From Paenilisteria newyorkensis (GTDB lineage: Bacteria; Bacillota; Bacilli; Lactobacillales; Listeriaceae): DNA of 64,000 nt. Shown piece by piece: positions 53,888 to 62,753 of this stretch (position 1 is the first letter of the stretch; the number at the start of each line of letters is the position of its first letter). The position numbers and the translations under genes are program-made. The notes under the pieces were generated by a model. That model was given only the letters and a program-made list of their open reading frames with translations, ran no database searches and was not told the DNA's origin. Where the stretch lies: NCBI RefSeq assembly GCF_000766145.1, contig NZ_JNFB01000011.1, positions 1 through 64,000 of the forward strand. Reading direction: 5' to 3'.

Positions 53888-54421
53888 ATGGATATTAGTG
53901 AAATTATTGCAAGTAATGTAGGAACAGAAGCAGGGATTCATATTGGGAAAAGTGACGCGCCGGTGAAAGTGATTTCGTTTGTAAATGTGCGTTGTCCGTT
54001 CTGTCGCGAATGGCATGAAAAATCGCGTGATGTGATCAGTCGCTATTTGGAATCAGGTCGCATTGAACTGATTGTGAAGCCGTTTGATAAGGAGAAGGAA
54101 TCGTTGCAACGCGGGAATATTATCCACCACTATCTAGATTACGCAGCGCCGGAGCAAACACTAGAAGTTTTAGACGAAGTATACGCGAGACAAGATCTTT
54201 GGGGCTCCTTAACGCACGAAGAAGTTGCGAATTTTGCAGAAGACGAGCTAGGCCTTTCTAAGCAAGATAACGAAGAACAAGCGGAGAAAATCATAGCAGA
54301 AGCAAATGTTGCGAACATCCGCCTGGTACCAACCGTGATTATCGGAGAACATATTTTTGACGAACATATTTCACCAGAAGAGTTGGAAAAACTGATTTTA
54401 GAAGAAGCAGGGAAAGAATAA
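53888..54421 (+). CDS. DsbA-family thioredoxin-like protein
   Basis: 177 residues, no signal peptide, so cytoplasmic. Active-site CPFC at about residues 38-41 (VNVRCPFCREWHEK), an inserted helical part, and the cis-proline RLVPTVIIGEHIF. It resembles YdjA/FrnE-type disulfide proteins; a redox role is likely. AAGGAGG precedes the ATG. Confidence 0.88.
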   Translation: MDISEIIASNVGTEAGIHIGKSDAPVKVISFVNVRCPFCREWHEKSRDVISRYLESGRIELIVKPFDKEKESLQRGNIIHHYLDYAAPEQTLEVLDEVYARQDLWGSLTHEEVANFAEDELGLSKQDNEEQAEKIIAEANVANIRLVPTVIIGEHIFDEHISPEELEKLILEEAGKE

Positions 54422-54422
54422 A

Positions 54423-54467
54423 AATAAGCGGCGACTTTAGGATTTGGAGTCGTCGCTTATTTTTATT
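54423..54467. terminator. Bidirectional terminator
   Basis: AAATAAGCGGCGACT pairs with AGTCGTCGCTTATTT (one mismatch), with A- and T-tracts on both sides. Confidence 0.85.
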
Positions 54468-55290
54468 CGGTAAAACTTGTTGCGATGTGCACACCGTCTA
54501 GCGGATCATTGAAATCACTGACCATATAATCTGTTTTTCCGTCTTGCCAGCTGATGATATTGCCTTTTGCTTTGTTTGGAGCGACTTCAAGCTGCATGCC
54601 ACCAACTTGATGTGGAGCGGGGAGCGTTTCTTTTTCAAGCACGGCGACGACTTTTTTAGCGAGGTCAATCGAATCTTGCGGATCTGCGCTCGTGGTGTTG
54701 CGAACGCTCATGCTCCAACGACCTTCCGCCCAATTGAGAAAAGTAGAGCCGGCACCAGCGTCAGAATACCCAGTAATGCCAGAACCGAGATCCACGCCGT
54801 TTATGCCTGTATTGACATCATTCATGTGACCCGTGGCATTGGCTGCCGCTTCTTCTGTCGCATACATTTTCCCAGAAACCGTGGCAATCTGCGTTGCTTT
54901 CGACGTGTCTTTCAAGTCAGAACTATTCACCGAAATAGGAGCCTTCGTTTCGTAAAAAATGACTTGATAGGCATCCGATGAATCGCTTGTTTTCGCACTG
55001 AGGTAGTGCTTGTCGGAGGAGAGTGGAATTGCTTTTGGAAGCCTCACCACGACGTCGGAGTTAAGTTTCGATTGTACCGTTGCCAAAACATCTTTTTGCG
55101 TGAGTGTTGGCGTTTTTGTACTACCGCTCATGTCATTTTTGCGCATATCATCGGTGGTTTTGCCGTAGTTATTGTTGCTACTACCGTAGGAATTAGAGCC
55201 ACCCGAACTATCTGAGGAGTAAGAACCGCCACAACTTGCAAGAACCAGCGCACTAAAAACGACTGGAATAACCATAAATTTAGCATTCAT
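54463..55290 (-). CDS. Predicted lipoprotein of unknown function
   Basis: 275 residues from the ATG at 55290, which follows GAGGTGAAAGTA; an upstream GTG is part of that ribosome site. Signal peptide with lipobox LASC, then a Ser/Gly/Asn-rich linker (SYSSDSSGGSNSYGSS), and a folded domain with LTQKDVLATVQSKLN, LPKAIPLSSDKHYLSAKT and LNWAEGRWSMSVRN. No family recognised. Confidence 0.8.
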   Translation of the reverse strand: MNAKFMVIPVVFSALVLASCGGSYSSDSSGGSNSYGSSNNNYGKTTDDMRKNDMSGSTKTPTLTQKDVLATVQSKLNSDVVVRLPKAIPLSSDKHYLSAKTSDSSDAYQVIFYETKAPISVNSSDLKDTSKATQIATVSGKMYATEEAAANATGHMNDVNTGINGVDLGSGITGYSDAGAGSTFLNWAEGRWSMSVRNTTSADPQDSIDLAKKVVAVLEKETLPAPHQVGGMQLEVAPNKAKGNIISWQDGKTDYMVSDFNDPLDGVHIATSFTE

Positions 55291-55333
55291 TACTTTCACC
55301 TCTTTGCTAAGGGTTTTCCCGATTTTGACATAA

Positions 55334-55364
55334 GAAAACCACCTTCCGTAGCAGAAAGTGGTTT
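55334..55364 (-). terminator. Terminator after corA
   Basis: Minus strand AAACCACTTT and AAGGTGGTTTT arms, followed by CTTATG; it lies directly after the corA stop at 55369. Confidence 0.65.
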
Positions 55365-55368
55365 AGAT

Positions 55369-56313
55369 TTAGAAAAATTTCCGTTTCCAAAAGACGAATC
55401 CGAGTATCCCTGCGATGCCAAACGAAATACAGATGACTAAAATCCATGCCAATGGCGCTTGAGAAAGCGGTAAATCGACGTTCATCCCATAAAAACTAAA
55501 CACCATCGTCGGAATCGTTAAAATGATTGTAAACGAGGTCAGAAATTTCATCACGATATTCATGTTATTGGAAATAATCGACGCATAGGCATCCATCATC
55601 CCACTCAAAATATTCGAGTGAACTTCAGCCATCTCAATCCCTTGCCGGTTTTCAATGATAACGTCTTCCAGTAAATCTTGGTCTTCCTCGTACATCTTCA
55701 CGATATGTTGGCGCATCATTTTGTCGAGCACCAGTTTGTTCGATTTGAGGGCGGTCAGGAAGTAAACCAAACTTTTCTCAATCCCCATTAAATCGTAAAG
55801 TTGCTTGTTTTTCATCGACTCATGCAGTTCTTTCTCGATATCATCTGTTTGGCGACTCATTCGCTTCAAGTGACGGAGAAATTGCGTCGAAATCATATAC
55901 AATATTTGTAAGGCAAAGCGCGTTTTCATGTGCGTAAAAAAGCCCTTTATCCGATTTTTAATGAAGGACTGAATAATCGACGAGTCAATCGTGCAAATCG
56001 TGATAAAATAATCCTTCGTCATAATCATCCCAAGCGGAATCGTTTCAAAAGACGCGTAATGAATATCGTCCTCATCCACAATCGGAAAGTCACAAATAAT
56101 CAGGACGGCTTCGGTATCGTCATCCCGCTCAATCCGCGCACTTTCATCTTTATCCAGTGGATCTTCGAGAAACTCAAGCGGAATCCCGTACTGATCGGCA
56201 ATCTGATTGATTTCTTCCGATGACGGCGCCACGATGTTAATCCAACAATTGCGTTCTGGTTTCTCTAATTCTTCTAATTTACCAGCTTCATTCGATTTGA
56301 AAATTTGATGCAT
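55369..56313 (-). CDS. corA: CorA family magnesium/divalent cation channel
   Basis: 314 residues. Long N-terminal cytoplasmic funnel with a coiled-coil stalk, then two membrane helices (about 258-278 and 288-308) flanking the selectivity loop YGMNVDLP. C-terminal KRKFF is basic. It forms a pentameric Mg2+ channel. AAAGGAGG is ideal for the ATG at 56313. An upstream leader ORF with a proline-rich EPDPNP stretch ends 18 bases before the start. Confidence 0.94.
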   Translation of the reverse strand: MHQIFKSNEAGKLEELEKPERNCWINIVAPSSEEINQIADQYGIPLEFLEDPLDKDESARIERDDDTEAVLIICDFPIVDEDDIHYASFETIPLGMIMTKDYFITICTIDSSIIQSFIKNRIKGFFTHMKTRFALQILYMISTQFLRHLKRMSRQTDDIEKELHESMKNKQLYDLMGIEKSLVYFLTALKSNKLVLDKMMRQHIVKMYEEDQDLLEDVIIENRQGIEMAEVHSNILSGMMDAYASIISNNMNIVMKFLTSFTIILTIPTMVFSFYGMNVDLPLSQAPLAWILVICISFGIAGILGFVFWKRKFF

Positions 56314-56331
56314 AGGCGTATTCCTCCTTTT

Positions 56332-56433
56332 CTAAGGATTCGGCCACATGGAGTGCTGTTGCAAGCCATGACTCGAATCCTTGTATGACCTCGGGTTTGG
56401 ATCTGGTTCGCTCGGCGCGATACTCGTTTTCAT
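56332..56433 (-). CDS. corA leader peptide, 33 residues, acidic-proline rich
   Basis: ATG at 56433 after AAAGGAG (9-base spacing), TAG at 56332, 18 bases before corA. It begins MKTSIAPSEPDPNPRSYK and ends SMWPNP. EPDPNP (residues 9-14) recalls the EPDPTP start of Salmonella MgtL, known to destabilise ribosomes when Mg2+ is low. Codons 18-20 (AAGGATTCG) are complementary to codons 31-33 (CGAATCCTT), so translation of this ORF would open or close a 9-bp hairpin directly before the corA ribosome site. Confidence 0.7.
   Translation of the reverse strand: MKTSIAPSEPDPNPRSYKDSSHGLQQHSMWPNP
56334..56382 (-). promoter_or_regulatory. Hairpin in the corA leader
   Basis: Nine perfect base pairs between 56374-56382 and 56334-56342, with a 31-nt loop. 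Both arms lie inside the leader ORF; the 3' arm ends 3 bases before the AAAAGGAGG of corA. A ribosome translating the leader must melt it. Confidence 0.6.
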
Positions 56434-56473
56434 GGTGCTCAACTCCTTTTCCTCAAATAATCACAACTTCATC

Positions 56474-56502
56474 ATTATACAGAGATTTAGCCGTTTTGTA
56501 CA
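56474..56502 (-). promoter_or_regulatory. Promoter of the corA leader-corA unit
   Basis: Minus strand TGTACA (56502-56497), 17-base spacer, perfect TATAAT (56479-56474). The start point near 56467 leaves a 34-nt untranslated stretch before the leader ORF. It starts just after the yktB-like stop, so corA has its own transcript. Confidence 0.6.
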
Positions 56503-56511
56503 TCCTATCTT

Positions 56512-57129
56512 CTAAATTTCTTGCATGTCAAAACTCATATCGTAAAGCGGTAGCAACAAGTCCACCGTTTTTTCGAGTTCTTTTGTAAACGCCGCATCAT
56601 TTTTCAAGGCCTCATCGCCAGGTTTGAAAATACGGCCAACCATAAATTCGCCCTTCTTCACATCGCGGAACCGTTCCAGAACCTTGGTCAAATCCGTATT
56701 TTGGATAAGGCTTGTTGGTTTTTCCGTATGATCTGGTGAAATCGAAAAGTTCGCGGGCAAGTTTTTCAGCTGATCCAGATTTTCTAGGAAATTATGCACG
56801 ACGATTTGGCGGTTCTCCGTTTCATAGATAAAAGCAAGCCAAATAAAGACGTATTCATCCCAAATCCCAACTTGGAAATGCGGATGTTTTTTGTAGCCAC
56901 GTTTATTGTTCGCGACTGCAAGCCATGTACTGTCAGGCGGATTCACCGAACGGCGGGCGTGACGCGCAATATGCAGAAACATCTCGGTTCCCGTTTTGGC
57001 ACTCAAATAAGTAGCAAGACCTTCGCCGATTTCGCGAAATTTAGGCTGAATCTGCGTTTGAATAGCTTCCATCCGGTCCTCGAGTCCCGGCGTTTGCATG
57101 GTTTTAAAATCATTTTTTGTAAAAGTCAT
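56512..57129 (-). CDS. UPF0637/DUF1054 family protein (YktB-like)
   Basis: 205 residues. MTFTKNDFKTMQTPGLEDRM start and blocks HIARHARRSVNPPDSTW, HPHFQVGIWDEYVFIWLAFI and GEFMVGRIF are typical of DUF1054. The structure of B. subtilis YktB-type proteins is known but not the role. It is divergent from the suhB-like gene, as yktB and yktC are in Bacillus. Confidence 0.9.
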   Translation of the reverse strand: MTFTKNDFKTMQTPGLEDRMEAIQTQIQPKFREIGEGLATYLSAKTGTEMFLHIARHARRSVNPPDSTWLAVANNKRGYKKHPHFQVGIWDEYVFIWLAFIYETENRQIVVHNFLENLDQLKNLPANFSISPDHTEKPTSLIQNTDLTKVLERFRDVKKGEFMVGRIFKPGDEALKNDAAFTKELEKTVDLLLPLYDMSFDMQEI

Positions 57130-57262
57130 TAAGATTCCTCGCTTTCGTAAAAATAGGCGCTTCTTTCATTATAACGTAAAAACGAGTCGTAGAGGCTGTA
57201 TTTAGCTTGAAATTATGATAAGCTAGGAAAAATAAGAAACAAAACGAAGGAGTGGTGCGAAG

Positions 57263-58039
57263 ATGGTACTGGAGAAAATTGATCAACTAGCGCGGGAATG
57301 GTTGGAGGAAGCGGGAAATCGGATTTTTATGGCGCTTGAACAGTCCAATATTGAAGTCGAAGCGAAATCGGATCGCAATGATTTGGTGACGAATGTCGAT
57401 AAAGCAACGGAACATTATTTTGCGGAGAAAATTGCGGCTCATTTCCCGGAACATCGCTTGCTTGGCGAAGAAGGGTACGGCGAAGAAATCACCAGTTTAG
57501 AGGGCGTTGTTTGGGTGCTTGACCCGATTGATGGCACGGTGAATTTCGTCGAACAGAAACGGAATTTTGCGATTTCGCTCGGCATTTACCAAGAAGGCGT
57601 CGGCGAACTGGCGTATATTTACGATATCGTCGGCGGTGAATTTTACTTCGCCAAGCGCGGAGAAGGTGCCTTCGTGAATGATGTGGCGATTCCAAAACTT
57701 GCGAAAAGCAACAAACTGGAAGACTCGCTCGTGATTATCAATACGGCGTCAGTTCGCAAATTTCCACACATGCTTCCAGTCATTCAAGCCGCTCGTGGAC
57801 TGCGTTTATACGGTGCTGCGACGCTTGAGTACATGGCGGTGGCAACAGGTCGCGCAGACGCTTACGTGAGTGCGAACCTGTCACCTTGGGACATCGGCGC
57901 TGGAAAAATTATTGCCGAAGAAGTGGGCGCGATCGTGACACGTGTGGACGGTTCCGAGATGGTAATCACTGAAAAAGGCGATTCATTCGTTGCGAGCCCT
58001 GGTGTTCATGCCGAAATTTTGCGTGACTACAGTCGTTAA
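57263..58039 (+). CDS. Inositol monophosphatase family protein (SuhB/YktC-like)
   Basis: 258 residues. Metal and phosphate motifs: DLVTNVDKATE, LLGEEGYGEE, DPIDGTVNF, and C-terminal SPWDIGAGKIIAEEVGA. The family hydrolyses inositol phosphate, fructose 1,6-bisphosphate, NADP or similar; the substrate is uncertain. AAGGAG precedes the ATG. Confidence 0.92.
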   Translation: MVLEKIDQLAREWLEEAGNRIFMALEQSNIEVEAKSDRNDLVTNVDKATEHYFAEKIAAHFPEHRLLGEEGYGEEITSLEGVVWVLDPIDGTVNFVEQKRNFAISLGIYQEGVGELAYIYDIVGGEFYFAKRGEGAFVNDVAIPKLAKSNKLEDSLVIINTASVRKFPHMLPVIQAARGLRLYGAATLEYMAVATGRADAYVSANLSPWDIGAGKIIAEEVGAIVTRVDGSEMVITEKGDSFVASPGVHAEILRDYSR

Positions 58040-58113
58040 AAAAAGAGAACGCGTCACGCTCCCAGTTAAATTTCATTTTATGGAATAAAAATCGTGCTAA
58101 ACCAGAGTAAATG

Positions 58114-58122
58114 TGCTATAAT
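58114..58122 (+). promoter_or_regulatory. typA promoter (extended -10)
   Basis: TGCTATAAT, an extended -10 with a perfect TATAAT, about 195 bases before typA. The long leader carries GGGAAAAT/ATTTTCC pairing at about 58157-58180 and nothing else I can name. Confidence 0.5.
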
Positions 58123-58317
58123 TGGAAAGTTGATTAAAACTAAACGATCCAGAAACGGGGAAAATAAGCCAATTTTCCTCTTTCTTTTGGCTCTGGTAGC
58201 TAAGTCGTATTACCATATATGAAGAGCGCTTGACTTTAGTTAGGCCATTTTTGAGTAGCTGAGCGAGCACTATGACGCCAGCTGTGAGAAGGTAATTTAA
58301 TATTAGGAGGAAACATT

Positions 58318-60156
58318 TTGAAATTAAGAGAAGATATTCGTAACGTAGCCATTATTGCCCACGTTGACCATGGTAAAACTACATTGGTGGACCAACTTTT
58401 GCGTCAATCAGGAACTTTCAACGATCATGAGCAAGTAGCTGAGCGTGCGATGGATAGCAATGCCATTGAAAAAGAACGTGGTATTACCATTTTAGCAAAA
58501 AATACTGCCATCAATCATAACGGTGTGCATATCAATATTTTAGATACTCCTGGACATGCCGATTTCGGTGGGGAAGTAGAACGTATTATGAAAATGGTTG
58601 ACGGTGTTGTCTTAGTCGTTGATGCGTATGAAGGTACTATGCCACAAACGCGTTTCGTATTGAAAAAAGCACTAGAGCAACATTTAACACCACTTGTTGT
58701 TGTAAACAAAATTGACCGCCCATCTGCGCGTCCAGCAGAAGTTGTAGATGAAGTTTTAGAATTATTCATCGAACTTGGTGCGGACGAAGATCAATTGGAA
58801 TTCCCAGTTGTATACGCTGCGGCAGTTAACGGAACAAGCTCATTAAGCGATAACGTAGAAGACCAAGAAGAAACAATGGATCCGATTTTTGATCTAATCA
58901 TCAACAACGTACCAGCGCCTGTAGATAACAGCGACGAGCCTTTGCAATTCCAAGTATCACTACTGGATTACAATGACTACGTTGGTCGTATCGGTATCGG
59001 CCGTATTTTCCGCGGAACAATGGAAGTTGGTCAATCGGTTGCCTTGATGAAATTAGACGGTTCCGTGAAGAAATTCCGTGTAACGAAAATGTTCGGTTTC
59101 TTAGGACTTAAACGCGTAGAAATTACACAAGCAAAAGCCGGCGATCTTGTTGCCGTTTCCGGAATGGAAGATATCTTCGTTGGGGAAACCGTAACACCAG
59201 ATGATCACCAAGAAGCTTTGCCGATTCTACGTATTGACGAGCCTACTTTGCAAATGACTTTCGTAACGAACAACAGTCCGTTTGCTGGTCGTGAAGGTAA
59301 GCACGTAACAAGCCGTAAAATTGAAGAACGTTTACTTTCTGAGTTACAAACAGATGTAAGTTTACGTATTGATCCAACTTCTTCACCTGACGCTTGGGTT
59401 GTATCTGGCCGTGGTGAGTTGCATCTATCGATATTAATCGAAAACATGCGTCGTCAAGGTTACGAATTACAAGTATCTAAACCAGAAGTTATCATCCGTG
59501 AAATCGATGGCGTGAAATGTGAGCCAATGGAACGCGTACAAATTGATACGCCGGAAGAATATGTTGGTAGCATCATGGAATCTATCGGTTTACGTAAAGG
59601 TGAAATGGCTGATATGGTCAATGACGGTTCAGGACAAGTTCGCTTGATTTTCCTAGTACCATCACGTGGACTTATCGGTTACACTACGGAATTCCTATCG
59701 ATGACTCGTGGTTACGGTATCCTAAACCACACATTCGATTCTTACCAACCAATGCAAAAAGGTCGTGTCGGTGGACGTAGCCGTGGTGTTCTTGTATCGA
59801 TGGAAACTGGTAAATCAACTACTTACGGAACAATGCAAGTAGAAGATCGCGGTACCATCTTTGTTGAACCAGGTACGGACATTTACGAAGGCATGATCGT
59901 CGGTGAGAATAACCGTGAAGGCGATATCGCTGTCAACATCGTAAAAGCGAAACAAATGACAAATATTCGTTCTGCAAATAAAGACCAAACCAACGTTATC
60001 AAAAAACCTCGTACATTAACGCTTGAAGAATCATTAGAATTCCTAAATGATGACGAGTATTGTGAAGTAACGCCAGAAAGTATTCGTTTGCGTAAGAAAA
60101 TCTTGAACAAAAACGAACGCGAAAAGGCTGCAAAACGTACGAAAGTATCTGAATAA
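58318..60156 (+). CDS. typA: Translational GTPase TypA/BipA
   Basis: 612 residues from the TTG at 58318 (AGGAGG upstream). G1 [10 protein letters not shown], effector ERGITI, G3 DTPGHADF, G4 NKID, then EF-G-like domains and the TypA-specific C-terminal domain ([37 protein letters not shown]). It binds ribosomes and aids 50S assembly and stress growth. Its neighbours ylaI, ylaH and ylaN match the Bacillus yla cluster. Confidence 0.97.
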   Translation: MKLREDIRNVAIIAHVDHGKTTLVDQLLRQSGTFNDHEQVAERAMDSNAIEKERGITILAKNTAINHNGVHINILDTPGHADFGGEVERIMKMVDGVVLVVDAYEGTMPQTRFVLKKALEQHLTPLVVVNKIDRPSARPAEVVDEVLELFIELGADEDQLEFPVVYAAAVNGTSSLSDNVEDQEETMDPIFDLIINNVPAPVDNSDEPLQFQVSLLDYNDYVGRIGIGRIFRGTMEVGQSVALMKLDGSVKKFRVTKMFGFLGLKRVEITQAKAGDLVAVSGMEDIFVGETVTPDDHQEALPILRIDEPTLQMTFVTNNSPFAGREGKHVTSRKIEERLLSELQTDVSLRIDPTSSPDAWVVSGRGELHLSILIENMRRQGYELQVSKPEVIIREIDGVKCEPMERVQIDTPEEYVGSIMESIGLRKGEMADMVNDGSGQVRLIFLVPSRGLIGYTTEFLSMTRGYGILNHTFDSYQPMQKGRVGGRSRGVLVSMETGKSTTYGTMQVEDRGTIFVEPGTDIYEGMIVGENNREGDIAVNIVKAKQMTNIRSANKDQTNVIKKPRTLTLEESLEFLNDDEYCEVTPESIRLRKKILNKNEREKAAKRTKVSE

Positions 60157-60163
60157 CTTTTAG

Positions 60164-60194
60164 AAAGCTGTCCTTAATCGGGCGGCTTTTTTTA
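60164..60194 (+). terminator. Terminator after typA
   Basis: AGCTGTCC pairs with GGGCGGCT around a 6-nt loop, followed by TTTTTTT. Confidence 0.8.
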
Positions 60195-60302
60195 GTTGCT
60201 GAAAATTTCACATACTTAATTATTTTTGTAACATGATTGTAATATCTCTATTTTTTTGGTATAGTTAACGTATGGAAAGACGTGAAAGAGGAGGGGATTT
60301 GC

Positions 60303-61214
60303 ATGAAGAAATTACTGATGGTAGGCACAATGAGTGTGATGGTTTTAGGTTTGGCCGCTTGTGGTTCGGGACCAGACTCGAAAAGCTCGGAATCGGAGGA
60401 TCAGACGCCAAAAACAGAGGAAAAACAAGTAACAAAAGAGACTGATACGGCAAAGCAAGATGTGAATTCTAATGAGGATACCAAAGAGAAAACAGAGGCA
60501 AAACAAGATAAAGAAGAAGTAACAACGAAGGAAGACACACCAGCAACGGATGATACGACACAGGCGAAAGAGGAAGAAGCGACAACCCCTGATCAAAAAG
60601 TAGAAACACCGAAAACGGAAACTGCGAAGAAACCAGCCGCAGCAACGACAACAGCCTTTTCTTTGAGTGCAGATGGTTTCAAACAGTCCGCAGTAGCACC
60701 GAAAACAGGTGGAACGGTAGCGCTAGTTTACCTAAATACAACGCCTCAGACAGCTGATTTTGGTCCGCTGAAAGTAACCGTGAAGCAATACAAGTTGGAA
60801 AGTGTAACAGGGGCCAATAAAAAAATGGATCCATATAGCCCGGAATCCTATTTAGCTAATCAAGACGGCTTTGTGGTGACGGCAGACGTGATTGTAGAGA
60901 ATACGACGGCGAGCAACATCAACTATTTAGCCGAGCGGATTCAAATCAACGGCGGCGGAATTTCCAAAGGTGCGAGCCTAGAAAACTTCGTGCCAACAGC
61001 CTATCAATTATCTGGCAGCCCGTCAGCGCATAACATATTCCCAGTGAAAACAAAGCGTGAAGGCGCGATTACCTACATGCTCAATAAGCAGAATTACTAC
61101 ACGCTTGTGCATTTAACCAAGCTAATCGTACCGAATCCGAATGACTTTGCAGAAAAACCGCTAACAACTAAGACAACGAAAGCCATCGATTTGGACTTCC
61201 GGATTACAGAATAA
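60303..61214 (+). CDS. Predicted lipoprotein with a charged low-complexity linker (YlaJ position)
   Basis: 303 residues from the ATG at 60303 after GAGGAGGGG. Signal peptide with lipobox LAAC (about residue 20). Residues 25-115 are an acidic, Lys/Thr/Glu-rich spacer (repeats of TKE, TPK, TEE), then a C-terminal beta-rich domain (KTGGTVALVYLNTTPQ, then GFVVTADVIVENTTASNINY and YTLVHLTKLIVPNP) that resembles DUF-type extracytoplasmic domains. Unknown function. Confidence 0.8.
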   Translation: MKKLLMVGTMSVMVLGLAACGSGPDSKSSESEDQTPKTEEKQVTKETDTAKQDVNSNEDTKEKTEAKQDKEEVTTKEDTPATDDTTQAKEEEATTPDQKVETPKTETAKKPAAATTTAFSLSADGFKQSAVAPKTGGTVALVYLNTTPQTADFGPLKVTVKQYKLESVTGANKKMDPYSPESYLANQDGFVVTADVIVENTTASNINYLAERIQINGGGISKGASLENFVPTAYQLSGSPSAHNIFPVKTKREGAITYMLNKQNYYTLVHLTKLIVPNPNDFAEKPLTTKTTKAIDLDFRITE

Positions 61215-61236
61215 ATTTTTTACAAGGATAGAAACG

Positions 61237-61270
61237 AAAAACCCGCTATTTTAACGCTTAGCGGGTTTTT
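61237..61270. terminator. Bidirectional terminator
   Basis: AAAAACCCGCTA and TAGCGGGTTTTT perfect arms, between convergent genes; it overlaps the end of the YlaI-like gene. Confidence 0.85.
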
Positions 61271-61466
61271 CAATAAAACTTTTCGTCTTCGGTTTATGAA
61301 ATTCGAACTTACCAGTATTAATCCGAGCAACCGTTTTCTCGGCGATACGACCTTCGCATTCTGGGCAAAGATACATTCGAATCGGTTTATTGCGCAGTTG
61401 CTTCGTTTTAAATTTCTTATCATCTAGTTCATCAATTGTCTCACATAAAATACATTGTGCCTTCAT
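61251..61466 (-). CDS. YlaI-like zinc-ribbon protein (DUF2197)
   Basis: 71 residues from the ATG at 61466; CGAGGTG lies 7 bases upstream and contains the alternative GTG. Two CxxC pairs (CILC and CPEC) make a zinc ribbon, followed by RIAEKTVARINTGKFEFHKP. Matches B. subtilis YlaI next to typA. Unknown function. Confidence 0.85.
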   Translation of the reverse strand: MKAQCILCETIDELDDKKFKTKQLRNKPIRMYLCPECEGRIAEKTVARINTGKFEFHKPKTKSFIEKPAKR

Positions 61467-61544
61467 TGCGTTCACCTCGTGATTTTATTATAGCATGAAA
61501 AAAATGAAAGATAAACATTGGTATATCTACGGGAGGGTTTAAAG

Positions 61545-61847
61545 ATGGTGATAGTGGAAAAAGCGGGACACAAAGAAATGGTAGTGACATTATTGGCGTC
61601 ACTGGTGGCTTTTTTGTCGCTGATTTTCGTACGACGAGCAGTTTTTTGGTTTGATAGCTTTGAGGTGGCGTTTAGCGTTGCGCTGGTGCTAGTTCTGGCA
61701 TATGTGGGGATTGCGATAATCTCGTTTCTTCGCTCATTCAAGCGGCGGTTCCAATTTTTTGATCGGGTTATCATTTATTTCTCCATCCCGCTGAGTTTAT
61801 GCTTCGTTGTCTTTTTGTTCCTATTAACATCGAAATGGCTATCTTAA
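61545..61847 (+). CDS. YlaH-like membrane protein
   Basis: 100 residues from the ATG at 61545 (GGGAGGG upstream). Three membrane helices (MVVTLLASLVAFLSLIFV, VAFSVALVLVLAYVGIAIIS, FSIPLSLCFVVFLFLL) separated by basic loops (RRAV, RSFKRRF). It fits the YlaH family by size, hydropathy and place beside typA and ylaI. Unknown function. Confidence 0.75.
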   Translation: MVIVEKAGHKEMVVTLLASLVAFLSLIFVRRAVFWFDSFEVAFSVALVLVLAYVGIAIISFLRSFKRRFQFFDRVIIYFSIPLSLCFVVFLFLLTSKWLS

Positions 61848-61983
61848 AAAATGTTAGGATATCAGGTTACACAGCGAAAAAAATATGCTATACTAAAGAG
61901 GATAAAATTCGCAAAATTATAGTTTCGATGGAAATAGATTAATGAAGCGCATGTACATGTGTTTTTGAATGGGGGGTTCTGTG

Positions 61984-62262
61984 ATGACAAAGAAACAAAT
62001 AGATCACAGAGAAGAGGCAATTACTCTTCTTAAAGAAGATGCGAAAAGAATTTTGCAGTTAATTAAGGTGCAGATGGATAACCTAACTTTACCTCAATGT
62101 CCAGCTTACGAAGAAGTTTTGGATACTCAAATGTACGGCTTATCGCGCGAGATAAACTTCGCGGTGCGGTTGGGCTTGATTGATAGAGCGGAAGGGAAGA
62201 GCTTGCTGAGTACGCTTGAGAAAGAGCTTTCCGTGTTACACGAATTATCGACGAGTAAGTGA
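61984..62262 (+). CDS. YlaN / UPF0358 family protein
   Basis: 92 residues from the ATG at 61984 after GGGGGG. Helical protein with [39 protein letters not shown] and FAVRLGLI, the UPF0358 signature. In S. aureus and B. subtilis YlaN is tied to iron metabolism through Fur. A strong terminator follows. Confidence 0.93.
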   Translation: MTKKQIDHREEAITLLKEDAKRILQLIKVQMDNLTLPQCPAYEEVLDTQMYGLSREINFAVRLGLIDRAEGKSLLSTLEKELSVLHELSTSK

Positions 62263-62274
62263 ATATAGATATAG

Positions 62275-62325
62275 AACACCCCTCTTGACGTGAAATTGTG
62301 ATGCGTCGGGAGGGGTGTTGTTTGG
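62275..62325 (+). terminator. Terminator after the YlaN gene
   Basis: AACACCCCTC and GAGGGGTGTT arms with inner GACG/CGTC pairing, followed by GTTTGGTTTGTTGTT. Confidence 0.7.
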
Positions 62326-62370
62326 TTTGTTGTTGTGGCTCTTATGAAGCATCCCTTGCTGAATTAGAGC

Positions 62371-62405
62371 CTCAATATGCATGAGAGCGGAGCGAGCATG
62401 TAATC
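62371..62405. repeat. Intergenic unit B, copy 1
   Basis: CTCAATATGCATGAGAGCGG followed by AGCGAGCATGTAATC. It also occurs at 62474, 41657 and, inverted, 35478. The surrounding 62326-62753 holds only this repeat, its neighbour and GC-rich noncoding sequence. Confidence 0.65.
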
Positions 62406-62473
62406 CATCGGTGGCTCTTACGCGGTGAACCGAGAACAAATAGTAGGCAGAAAAGAGTCGCGAAACCAAGAGC

Positions 62474-62508
62474 CTCAATATGCATGAGAGCGAAGCGAGC
62501 ATGTAATC
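62474..62508. repeat. Intergenic unit B, copy 2
   Basis: Direct repeat of the unit at 62371, 103 bases away, differing at one base in 35 (GCGAAGC in place of GCGGAGC). Both are preceded by AGAGC and followed by TCCATC or TCTATT. Confidence 0.65.
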
Positions 62509-62753
62509 TATTTGTTGGTCTGGCGCGGTGAATCTGGATTACATGCTAAACCGAATAAGAGGCGAGTGAGCGGGATTGGTCTTGGTTTTATATGAAATCA
62601 GATTCAGCGTGGACTTTGTTCGGCGTCATGTTTGGCGCCTCCGGAATCCGGCTTCAACGGCCAGTCTCTCGAAAATTTCGTGGCCTCCGTAAAAGTCAAA
62701 AGAGGACTTTTTCTGCGCCCCCTAACAATTTTTTTCGAGCCTAACGGGCCGTT

